From NCBI GenBank assembly GCA_963970005.1, contig CAXAMN010000002.1, positions 2,341,217 through 2,405,216 on the forward strand: a DNA stretch of 64,000 nucleotides, given 5' to 3'. The DNA is from Durusdinium trenchii (Eukaryota; Sar; Dinophyceae; Suessiales; Symbiodiniaceae). Both the position numbers and the translations under genes were made by a program. This document shows positions 45,605 to 55,252 of the stretch, piece by piece. The number at the start of each line of letters is the position of its first letter. The stretch's first letter is position 1. The notes under the pieces were generated by a model. That model searched no databases. It was not told where the DNA came from and saw nothing but the letters and a program-made list of their open reading frames with translations.

Positions 45605-45710
45605 CAGAATCGAACTGCAGGCCAAGCAACCCCCACTGCCAGCAGAGAACGGGAATTGAACCCATAGGCTGCTCACAACTCACGCCTGTGTAGAAAGAGG
45701 AATTGAACCT
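45605..45710 (-). other. three tRNA T-arm-like (B-box-like) motifs
   Basis: On the minus strand, GAGGTTCAATTCCTC (about 45691-45705), GGGTTCAATTCCC (about 45649-45661) and GCAGTTCGATTCTGC (about 45605-45619) each form a stem of three or four pairs around the seven-base loop TTCRATT, spaced about 43 bp. They match the Pol III B box GGTTCRANNCC. No complete cloverleaf with acceptor, D and anticodon arms could be built, so they are not called tRNA genes. Confidence 0.4.
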
Positions 45711-46629
45711 CCAGTTGTCCAGGAACTAACGACAAAGGTGGTGCCGTCCGAGGTACTTATGTCCAGGTTAATGCCCGCCACCAGCACTTGCCTGTGATAT
45801 CTGGGAGAGCCTTGCAAGGTTCCGGCTGTACTTGCAGGGGTTGGTGATGTTTTGTGATCCTTTTGGTGCAGCATTTCTTACGTGAGGCTCACCATAGGAT
45901 CCTTATCCGCCGGCATCTGTACAGTCTGTACATGACAAAAGTATACAAAAGTACAGTCGGTCTGAAAAGCGGTCGCCACTTGAGGAAACCTAGATGAAAA
46001 ATGGAACCTGAGTAAAACAAGCATCCATAAATTACATGAGCGAAGCATATAAGTGACCGGAAAACGACGGGCAAATTGGAATAGCGTAACACCGCAACCA
46101 AATCAAGGCTGTAACAGCTGGTCTTCTTGGCCCATGAGTTCTGATCAATCTGTCAAGGAACACAGCTGTATGAGCGACACTCACTCTTGACACGCATGAT
46201 GTGCAGGTATTTGCTGGATGCGGAATTAGGTGGGGCAGTAGACCCCCTTAAAAAAGCCCCCATGAGCTCTGCCAGCTCCACTGCGGTGCCTAGTTCACCC
46301 CCTCCACATGGTCGGAGCCTCCTTTTCGGTCGGAGCCTCGCGTCATCCGGGCCGTCCGCGTTTTGGGCGGGTTCAGCTGGGCCGTCCGCTGATTCCTGAG
46401 CCTCAGAACGAAGCAATCTGGTGAAAGGGAACAGCAAGTCAAGACAAACTATCCTTCTCACAAGGTTACAGCCAGCTGAACACTCAAACGGTTCTTCCTA
46501 CTCTGCATCTTGCGCAAAGCGAGATGCGCATCGCACAGTTACACTATAATATACTATAATCCAAGATATCCAAGGACATCGTTGACTTCTCCTTTGGAAG
46601 GAATGGCCCCAGGAAAGAAACAACAGTGT

Positions 46630-46744
46630 AAGCAAGCGCCTGCGCGACGTCGCAGTCACCAGCGGGGTTTTGCTGAAATTGCAAGCTCCCAGAGCAGCGT
46701 TTTACTTCACGTCCTGGAAGCGATATGCACAGCTCGTGTGTCAT
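46630..46744 (+). CDS. anonymous internal exon
   Basis: The frame SKRLRDVAVTSGVLLKLQAP, RAAFYFTSWKRYAQLVCHR runs to CATAG|GTGG. It is basic and amphipathic. An alternative + frame from ATG 46603 is also open, so the frame is uncertain. Confidence 0.3.
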
Positions 46745-47439
46745 AGGTGGCAGCCGACCCCCGACCCGACTTTGAAAAAATGGGTACCGGGTACGGTAAA
46801 ATCGCATGACACCATGACCCGAACCCAAAAACAGCTACGACTGAGTCGCCCTGGAATACACCCGGCGAGCCGCGTTGGACCGAGCTCGGTCCGACTCCCC
46901 CGAAGGAGAACCTGCGTTGGTTGAGAAGAATGCAGGGTGGGATGTTCCGAAAACGGACGGAGGTTCCAAATCCGGGATTCTACCTGGGATTCATCTGGAT
47001 CTTTTGGGGAGTTCTGATGAGGATTCCATTCCTTTCTCTGAACCATGACGAAGCATATTTGTTCTCAAGCAATTGTGGACGGCACTCTTTAAGCCTTTAA
47101 GCGGTTTTCTGGCCCTCGCGTGCTCTTCTCGCTTTTAATCCGCTTGGTGGATCTACCTCCCACCATGTGTTAGATTTAGATGTAAACAGCATTTTGGACA
47201 TCAACCTTTTTCTCCTCACGAGTCAAATGACTCAATTCCCGTGATTTAGACATATTTTTAATTCAGAGGTTCGATGGCACAAACGCACAAACCCTCCATG
47301 TCTTAGACAAAGGTGGGTCCAAATAAGCCACCGAACTTGGCGTTCTCATATTCAACATATTTGCTCCAACACACTTGTTAGCCCTTTATTATTTCTGCTT
47401 ATCGACGTTTCTGTTCCTGTGTGCCTTATTTCGGTATTG

Positions 47440-47550
47440 TTGTTTGTGTTTGTATTGTATCGTAATTGTTGTAATTGGCTTTGTATTGTATTGTATTGTG
47501 TAGTGTAGTGTAGTGTTGTGTTTGTTTGTTTGTTTGTTTGTTTGTGTTTC
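47440..47550. repeat. TATTG/TTTG simple repeat
   Basis: GTATTGTATTGTATTGTG, then GTAGTGTAGTG, then (TTTG)n. Confidence 0.85.
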
Positions 47551-47694
47551 CTAGATCTAGCGGTACCGATGTAACCAGTTCAGTTCAGCAAGCATCGCCA
47601 CTATAGCAGCAACGACCAACCATCTCCGCACATCACATTGTTTTCTCCTTGACATTCGCTCCCATCTAACTCATACGAGAAAGGATTTTCTCTT

Positions 47695-47783
47695 GGGTTG
47701 GAGGCCGTCGCTAGTAGGGTGCAGGCCATTGCTACTAGGTTGGAGGCCATTGCTACTAGGGTGGAGGCCATCGCTATTCGGTG
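47695..47783 (+). repeat. minisatellite fragment, 21-bp family
   Basis: Four units of the GGTTGGAGGCCATTGCTACTA type. Confidence 0.8.
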
Positions 47784-48341
47784 GACAACGCTGCCCAACA
47801 TCCAGCCGGCTTGCATGCTGAAGACCTTGCGATCGGGCTTTTTGCGGTGCATGCAGACGTGGCTCCCTGTGGTCATATTTCTTTCTAAAACGTGTTTTTG
47901 CTTCCCCTTTCGCAGCAAGGGTCGGCAGGTTTTCAGGTAGGTGTTTGCCCAGCATGCCCAGTGACCTTCTAGTCTATGGGGGTGTGGGAAAGGCCCTGTA
48001 TTGCGACTGATATGATTGGCCAGTGACGGCTAGTGCGGCTAGTTGGGTTTTGTAGCTTTGATTGTCATGATGAGGCCTGTACTTTGAATTGCATGCACCA
48101 ACTGCGGTTCAATGAATTCAGTTCAGGTACTCTATTCAAATTCAACCAGTGGTAGGCGTAGGCAGTGGTAGGTTTCATTTGACCTCCTGAGAAAGATTGG
48201 GGGCTGGGTTGGATGATCAGGAACCTCACGACACTCGCCAGGAAGATTACTCTTCTAGTTATAGCTGCTTCACTGAGATATAATATGTATGTATAGTTAT
48301 ATATATACATAGAATGATATAATATGTAACATATTTAAAGT

Positions 48342-48467
48342 TTTTGGAAGGACCAATCTTGGGACCATTACGCTTATCCGGGTGATTCTCGGAAATTGCT
48401 GCCAGCTTGGGACAATGCGATGAAGGCCTACACCGCAGGCGGAGACAGTTGCTTTCTGTTGCAATAG
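48342..48467 (+). CDS. anonymous terminal exon
   Basis: After ATATTTAAAG, 41 codons read FWKDQSWDHYAYPGDSRKLL, PAWDNAMKAYTAGGDSCFLL and Q before TAG at 48465-48467. It is rich in Trp, Tyr and Asp and clearly protein-like. No ATG is needed if it is a 3' exon. The acceptor AG|T is not the usual AG|G. The family is unknown. Confidence 0.4.
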   Translation, partial: FWKDQSWDHYAYPGDSRKLLPAWDNAMKAYTAGGDSCFLLQ

Positions 48468-48951
48468 AGCGAACAAGGCAGAACATTCGCTGAGTTTGTG
48501 TGTGCCAGAAGCGTCGACAGGAAATCTAGCAGGGTATCTTGGAGCGCGGTACTGAGGTCAAGGGCACACAAGACAGAACTAGTGTGCAAAGATGTGCAAA
48601 GAGTCCGGCAAAAGAACACCACAAGCAGGATTTGTTCTCTGGTCATCTCTTTTGCTTGGATTTCAATGAGGTATACAGGTATACATGTTCCAATGATTGT
48701 ATACATTGTTTTGTGGCTGCAGCTGCAGTGAGTCTGTCGATTCCAACTGCCTGTCATGACATGCTCCAAGGACACCATGGAACAGCGCGGACGCCCACCG
48801 ATCAATTAGGGCGCCATTCTTTTGGGGGTTGCCCAAAGGTTTTTGCAGCTCATGGACAAAACGGATTTGGAGAGTCTTCTGTGAGAACTTCTCACTTCAT
48901 CTAGCGGGGGCAACTTCCATGATTGTTTCATTTACTAGCAAATGACCCGAG

Positions 48952-48996
48952 AGGCTAGGCTGAAGTCAGCTTATGCGAACGAAGTGAGTATTAGGG
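48952..48996 (+). repeat. dispersed element, copy 2
   Basis: AGGCTAGGCTG then 12-13 variable bases then GCGAACGAAGTGAGTATTAG. See the copy at 11896-11941. Confidence 0.65.
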
Positions 48997-49446
48997 ATGT
49001 GGTGTACAGAAATCCTGGCACCTGCTAATGCCTTTACTTTTTGGCGGATGCCATTTGGCCGTGTCCAGCATGTTGATCTGCACCTTGCATTTCAGCTTGC
49101 TTGATGTTCTGTTGGTCAGTGATATTTCACATCTGGATTCCCAGGCCACGACGTGCAGAGGCAGGACTCCAGACCGTCAAAATGGGACCTTGTGACGCAG
49201 AATGCAAGGACGCCTCAAGCAAAAGAGAGCTCGACGTTATGCGGGTGTGGTTTTTTACGTGCTTTTGTGGTGTTTTTCTTAGATTTTGTCATGTTTAGTC
49301 AGAGTTTCCATGGTTATAGTCTAGATATGTTCTTGTGCTCCTGTTTCCTAAACAAAACCAACTTTTCTTGTTTAAAACACCTCTGGATCAAACTCTACCC
49401 TTCCTTGCCCATAAGCATTCTCATTGTTTCAAAGGTAGCACTTTTG

Positions 49447-49509
49447 TGGGCTTCTCCCTCCACATTCTTTATGAAATGGGCTTCTCCATCCACATTCTTT
49501 ATGAAATGG
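49447..49509. repeat. 30-bp direct repeat
   Basis: GGGCTTCTCCCTCCACATTC...ATG occurs twice head to tail with one base different, duplicating ten codons in whichever frame is read. Confidence 0.85.
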
Positions 49510-50826
49510 AGAGAAGATCATTATCTTGAAACACAATGTGCCCACCACGCCCAACAAAAGTTGAGAAACTTGCTTAGTAGTACTGGACCTGGATGACTGA
49601 TTGGAATTGGGTTTTGCATGGCCTTCTTGACGTCCATACCCATAATAAGCCTCATCCTCATTCTCAGGGTCACTTGGGAGCTCACATCCTATCCCACAAG
49701 TTCGATTGGACCAATCCTGCTCATCTCCACTGCTCTCACCCAATGGCTCTTCAGATCTATGCTCCATATCCCCCCCATCTATGACGAAATCTTCCAAAGA
49801 ATCTTATGAAGCCCATGGAATGATCCAGCCTTAGATACACTGAGGGTCTGAATTGGCTGTGTGGCCACTACACATTCCCAAGGCTACCTTCTCTTCACCC
49901 TAACCTTCTTGCCCACACATAGATATACATGAAGTCAGGTTGCACCAAACCTGGCATGCTCAGCATGCTCCTAATATTCACCCAACATTGCCAAGGACAT
50001 TCTCGCGATGCCACCCAAGCTCAAAACCTCATTGGACCTCACCAACACCCACCCAAAAGTAAACCAATAGATTGTGCAAAAAAATTGCACTACCAATAGC
50101 ATGAATCATAAAGGGCAACCAATGTTGTACCCAAATGGTTCTGATCTTCCATTGGGCCATCTAATCATGCACAAACCCATTTGCACCAAGCATTCCATGG
50201 ACCCCATCCCCATCATTGGTTGCCCAGCAAGTTTCCCTCTCACATGGTGCCCATGTGTTCTTGGAGGACAATCAAACCCAATCGAAGCACCATCCATATT
50301 GTGCTGCTGCCTAGAGCATTTGCTCAATGGCTTGTATGGCAAAACAAGTTGCTCAAAGTCAGGATCCCAATCTCTCGTGCCCAGGTGTTGCATCCACCCA
50401 ACCGCCTTTGGTCTCAAATGGAATTGCACGCATACAGCCACAAGCCCAATGCCAGCTGTTTGATGCACCCAATGCTTCATCTCATCTCATCTCATCTCAT
50501 TTCATCCACATTGGAAGTTCCATTTTCCTATGCTCTCTAGCTATATGCCCATCTCTCTCTTTCATTGGATATCTTAAGCTCCAAATCAAGACAATCTTCC
50601 ACACTCCATCATTGAGACCATACAGTATAGGTATCCACCCTCACCACGTAGAGCCTACAGTATATACAAGTGCTTGCAGGAGCAGACAGTTGTGTCTTCA
50701 AACAGACGAGGGGAATATAAGAAGTTGTGGTGGAATTGCTACTCCTACACAGGTAGCTATAATGAAATCAATAATCTTGACTATCTCTAGCACCTGGGCC
50801 ACTTCCAGCTCGTGGAATTGACAATG

Positions 50827-50876
50827 AGTCCTCAATCTCCAGCAGCCCAGGCCCCAGTTGCTGGAGATTGAGGACT
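50827..50876. other. perfect 18-bp hairpin
   Basis: AGTCCTCAATCTCCAGCA (50827-50844) and TGCTGGAGATTGAGGACT (50859-50876), loop of 14 nt. Further small palindromes (GGTCT...AGACC) follow within 40 bp. Confidence 0.85.
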
Positions 50877-51156
50877 GATTGAGATTGGAGGTCTTGGAGA
50901 CCAGATCTCCCTCATAGAGGTGATGACCTGATGTTGTATGATGGGATGTCGTGGACTTGCTGATAGATGATGGTTGATGGACTTCTGTGTGGGAATCAAT
51001 GAGAACTAGTATGTTTGAATCAGATCGATGAGAAATTTGATAGATTACAAGTCGACATTTTTGCTAGACACGTTCTTCAAAACAACTAACATTTTCAAAA
51101 AACACAGTAAACCACAAATCACAAAAACGCGTAAAAACCACACCCGCATAACGTCG

Positions 51157-52176
51157 TTTTCTGAAGCAAAAAGAGGCAGCAAAGTTCTATCTGCACTTTC
51201 TTCTGGATGCACCGCCTGACCTTTTTCTTCTTTTTGTTGAGCTGCGATCTCGTTCTGAGAAACAACCATGTGCCAAACCGCTACTACTGATATTATCGAA
51301 TTATTGCCCAACATCTCATCATATCATATTCAATTATATAGTAGATTTTGTCCATGTGCCTCCACTTGGCTATACTTTCACTTCGCTATACTTTTGTTTT
51401 GTAGATTTTCTCAAGGCACTCAAGGCAGGGTGTGGGTATTACTTTTGAAAGTGCACAGGCCCAGCCTCCAGTCATGCCCGGCTTGATTTATTCGGCCACT
51501 CCGCTTCGATGGTCCTGCAACGTGCACAAGTGAGCTGATCGAAGAATATAGAAGACAAGTTTTTTGCGTGCACTGAGGGGAGCAACTTTGTACCCGCACA
51601 CTGGAAGTTGGGAGTTTGGGGAGTTTGTGAGAGTAGGCCTGGATTGCAAGAACCACCGTGATCGAAGATAGTTCACTTGTCGATCTAGTTTGCCGCTTTG
51701 AGCTCTGCCTGCATTGCTTGGCTGCCAGGCAAGGAGAGAAGCCCCACGGCCGAACCCACCTGCACCGCCGCCGCAACAAATGTTTGTATCTCAAGGGTCG
51801 CAGGGCATGGGCCGCTGGGCCTAACGTGCCAAGAGTAGTGAATGATACAGGCAAAGAGGGTTGCTTATTGCGACTGGTACTGTATCACTTGACTGTGTTT
51901 TGTTGAGGGTGTGTTTCATTACGTGTAGCAGTCGGTAAAATATTATCACTGTCTTGGAAAAAGGTCTTTACGAACCACCATCATCCACTGCTATTCAGAA
52001 TGGGATATATACCTATATAAGAGTTTTGTGTCACATGATGCAGCAACGAAGAATTGGCCTTGCTTCAACGCTTTGAAGCTTTCTGCAGTTTCAAGGAAAA
52101 GGGTTAATGTACAGATAGACAAAGGGCCCACGCTTCTGGGATGAGTTTGAACCACGATTTTGTTTGCTGAATGACA
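51157..52176. other. stretch without supported gene
   Basis: A minus-strand frame at 51420-51854 and + frames at 51658-51906 overlap without motifs. Nothing convincing. Confidence 0.3.
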
Positions 52177-52282
52177 GGGTTTAGGGTAGGTTTAGGGTGT
52201 GGCATTGCAAAACATAGATGTACGCGGGCATTAGGCATATGGCATATGCATCAAACTTCATCTAGGCGTGCAGGTGCTGCAG

Positions 52283-52458
52283 GTGCACGGGTGCCTGTAG
52301 TCGCAACTTCTACTATGCGCCCAAGGCCACTGCCGAGTCCTCCAGCGGCGCGCCCACAGGCCAGGTATACGGTGTTTCAGAAATCACGCCGCTGGTTGTG
52401 TTTCAGAAACGCACGGAATTCTACTATTGGCATTCATCCAGAATTGTAGGACAATGAT
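52283..52458 (+). CDS. anonymous terminal exon
   Basis: The acceptor CTGCAG|G opens a 58-codon frame, including RNFYYAPKATAESSSGAPTG, QVYGVSEITPLVVFQKRTEF and YYWHSSRIVGQ, ended by TGA at 52456-52458. It is rich in aromatic residues with strong coding character. Other frames over the same bases are open but less protein-like. No family was recognised. Confidence 0.45.
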
Positions 52459-53377
52459 CCATGGTTCGAGGACACACCCTGCCCTACCAATATCCCAAGC
52501 CAGAGGAACTACTTGGAAGCATTCAGCTGCATATGTTTGGTCCTGGAGCGTTCATGCACCCAAATGAGGGGATGATGTGTCTCTTGAAGAGATTTGTGAA
52601 CCGACACGAATAAAATTCAGGCTAGACGAAGTCCATGTGCAAGCATGCACATGTAGTCCACTGTAAAACCAGGTTTGTGTTAATCACAAGCCGGAGGTCC
52701 AGATGCACACGCGACAGAAACCCACACAAGCTTCTGGTTCCACTGCCAGTTCCAGGCGGTGAACCAGGGCGTCGCTCCACAAAGCCTTGTGCTCAAACAA
52801 GAAAGAGGTTACCTTCGACGAAACCCCGCCTTGCTCCTTCTTGCTCTTTTTCCTTGGGAAGCATGAGGCGACTGAATATATACAAAGGAATGATGAGAGG
52901 TCTACTGCCTTGCCATTTTTGCAGCTTGTTGGTGCAGCATGGTTTGCATGTTAAGACATTTCGCAAAAGTGAAAGCTGAGACCAACGACCTCAGACGGCC
53001 CTGGCCTCAATGCTATAAAGAAAGAAAAACAATGAGCGCAGTGCAGGTTTCATGCATTCACATTGTTTGAAGAGTATATGTGCTGGACATGATTGGATGC
53101 TCGCTTAAAAGCCCTCAACGGGCGCAGAATCAAAGAAACAATTTTGTATTGTGAGCGCAAACGACATGAATGGCAACCGATTGGCCACACCTTCGATTGT
53201 ATCACTAGGTAAGTAACATACATCAGCTATTCATGCAGCTCTTTCCTAGAGCCCCAGTTTCCTGTCCAATGTGGAGCCGTTCCTGGTGAAAAAAAACTTA
53301 AAAGACTAGGAACCGAGCACCAAGCATAGTCTTAAAGACTCCGGAGGCCGCTAGGTATCAGATTAGACCCACTGACA
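52459..53377. other. stretch without supported gene
   Basis: A 114-codon + frame at 52635-52979 is basic and overlaps another open + frame. Splice sites are unclear and no motif was seen. Confidence 0.3.
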
Positions 53378-53637
53378 GGTGGACCAGCTCTTGAGTGAGC
53401 CAGAGGTTCCCATCAGCACTCCTGCACAGCCCGCTCTGGGCCCAGACTGCTTGACAGGTCAAAGGGAGGACACAGTGGATCTCATCAGAACGGGATCGTC
53501 GCAAGCGTCTCATTGTGATGACGTTGATGTTTTGATGGGCATCGCATCGTCCCTTGTGGGCATCGCATTCGCAGCTCGAGGTCCAAGATGCAGTGGCTTC
53601 AGTCTTCAACAGTCTTTCTCAGGAGCTAAGCAGCTAA
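53378..53637 (+). CDS. anonymous exon(s)
   Basis: After CCACTGACAG|G the frame VDQLLSEPEVPISTPAQPAL, GPDCLTGQREDTVDLIRTGS is open. From CATTCGCAG (about 53573) another frame gives LEVQDAVASVFNSLSQELSS and a stop at about 53635. These look like two exons of one + strand gene with a short intron between them, but the junction was not fixed. Confidence 0.35.
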
Positions 53638-54040
53638 TCCAACAAGTGTATGCATGGTAAGGTACAACTGCACGGCCGCCCCGTAAAGAAAACCAAAGGG
53701 TTTCAAACCAGTAATCATGCATTTGCGCCGGGCGGAACTATGCTTGCTCGTCGACCGCACAGAAATGCATCATTGTGTTCTTAATGAGTGCATACAAACA
53801 GGACGATAGATTAGTGCTAAGATGCAACCTTCCCAACTGACGTGGATGTCAGCAAGCACATCTTCTTTGAAGGCCATAGGCATGAAGAAACTAAACCCCC
53901 TCCTTCTCCTCAGCATTCAGCAAGACTGGTTGTGAACTGTCGAAGCTGGAGCTACTATGTTACGTACACACACACACACAAAGTTATAGTTGCATCGCCC
54001 AGGGCAAACCCAATTTGTTCAGCCAGATTATTGCAGGACA

Positions 54041-54080
54041 ACATTCCGGAGAAGGTGGATCAGCTGCAACGTAGCGTCTG
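54041..54080 (+). CDS. short coiled-coil-like exon
   Basis: TTATTGCAG|G precedes DNIPEKVDQLQRS, and AGC|GTCTGA follows. The heptad spacing of hydrophobic residues suggests a coiled coil. It is a short exon with little else to judge. Confidence 0.3.
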
Positions 54081-54647
54081 AGCCTTGAGTGGCAGAAATT
54101 CAAGAGCTGAAGCAGCTGAAGCTCAAATGCCACGGGCCATGAGATCGTTCGAAACTGCTTCCAGCCACGGGCCCCATGTACCAGGCGGCTGGAACTGCGT
54201 TGAAACGTCCAAGGTGACACAGAGCGACTATCGTTGGCTTTGCTACTACACGGTCAGCCGGCGTGCGACGAGGGAGGCGGGCCCGTTGAACCTGGAGTCG
54301 TTGAACAATGGAATACACGGACTTGGCAGCTTGGCAACTTAGACTCACATGGACAGACGGACTTGGACTTGAGTTTGGGTCTCGGAGTTATCCGGAACCC
54401 ACACTTGGCATGAGTTCTTTTTTTTATTGGTCCAAAGATGGGCCAGCACCACGGGGTCTGTTGAGGCCAACTTCCACCAGAACTACATTGCATTCTTCAA
54501 CGCTTGCAAAGACAGGAAGATCCTCTTTCATCAGGCGTGGAGACTCACCAAGGCGAGTCCTAGGAGTCAAGGGTGAGTCCTTCTATCGAGAAAGATTCAA
54601 GATCGTACAGTAAAGAAACATTCCATGTTTTTTTCCAAACAATTCTA

Positions 54648-54716
54648 GGAGCAAAGGACGCTACGAACGGGGCTCCTGGCCTTACTACTAGGAGCGATCG
54701 GACGCTACTAGGAACC
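54648..54716. repeat. CTACTAGGAGC dispersed repeat
   Basis: Three degenerate copies of GGAGCAAAGGACGCTACGAA / GGAGCGATCGGACGCTACTA. It lies directly next to the hairpin at 54733. Confidence 0.7.
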
Positions 54717-54795
54717 AAATTAATAGTGCGAGCGCTTCTTCAAGGAAGAGCTTCCCGCCGGCGCCTTTAGGGCGGGAAGCTTCCGTGAAGAAGCG
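54706..54795 (+). repeat. dispersed element ending in a long near-perfect hairpin
   Basis: 54706-54760 matches the minus strand of 27219-27272. At its end, 54733-54759 (CGCTTCTTCAAGGAAGAGCT then TCCCGCC) pairs with 54771-54795 (GGCGGGAAGCTTCCGTGAAG then AAGCG) across an 11-nt loop, with only a 2-base bulge and one mismatch. Confidence 0.75.
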
Positions 54796-55252
54796 TGAGC
54801 TATCCTGGAGCTTACCTCCTTACTGAAATGAGTAGACGCCTACTTAATTAAGTAAGAACGGGCTAAAAACGATTCAAGATAGTGCAGTGCCCTTCAGAAT
54901 CTACACCTCCACAAGTGCTTTGGATATCATATGATATCATCAATTGCAGTATATAATCATGACGAGCTTGTGAAGAAACGCACCACGAACCATGTCTGGC
55001 AGAACCTACCAAACCATCACAAAAAAGGACATGTGAGGTTGCACCTGCCCTGCATGGAAATATTGTTTAAACACTTAGCTCCATTTGCCTAGGACAAAAG
55101 CCGTCAATTGAGCTCTGATGTAAATACCTCATGCTGATCCTGTCGGTGGGAGGTGATTTCATCTCCTAAGTGAGAGGAGCCGAGATGCGTTGGAGCAGGC
55201 ACTAGATTTCGGCTCACAGCACGAAGCATTAGGTTCCTTCAAACCAGAAAAC
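54796..55252. other. 5' flank and possible 5' UTR of the ribosomal protein SA gene
   Basis: The frame upstream of the RPSA start codon is open from 55169 and in frame with it, so it is likely UTR that happens to be open. GCATTAG|G at 55231 is a possible trans-splice acceptor 20 nt or so before the ATG. The family's N-terminus fits the ATG at 55253, not an upstream start. Confidence 0.4.

Larger units (their letters stand above)
49232..51156 (-). mobile_element. possible transposon bounded by inverted repeat
   Basis: CGACGTTATGCGGGTGTGG begins at 49232, and its reverse complement ends at 51156. Identity is exact over about 23 bp and continues with a few differences to about 40 bp. The interior has a distinct base composition. 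On the minus strand it holds an acidic open frame at 49429-49797 starting MEDFVIDGGDMEHRSEEPLG, and another at 50106-50480 containing GTRDWDPDFEQLVLPYKPLS and TRDWD. Neither resembles a transposase that could be named, and no target-site duplication was found at the ends. A perfect 18-bp hairpin lies at 50827-50876. Confidence 0.4.

Noticed and set aside
45605..45710. Three tRNA genes
   Set aside because: Only T-arms are present; no anticodon or D arm can be built in any of the three.
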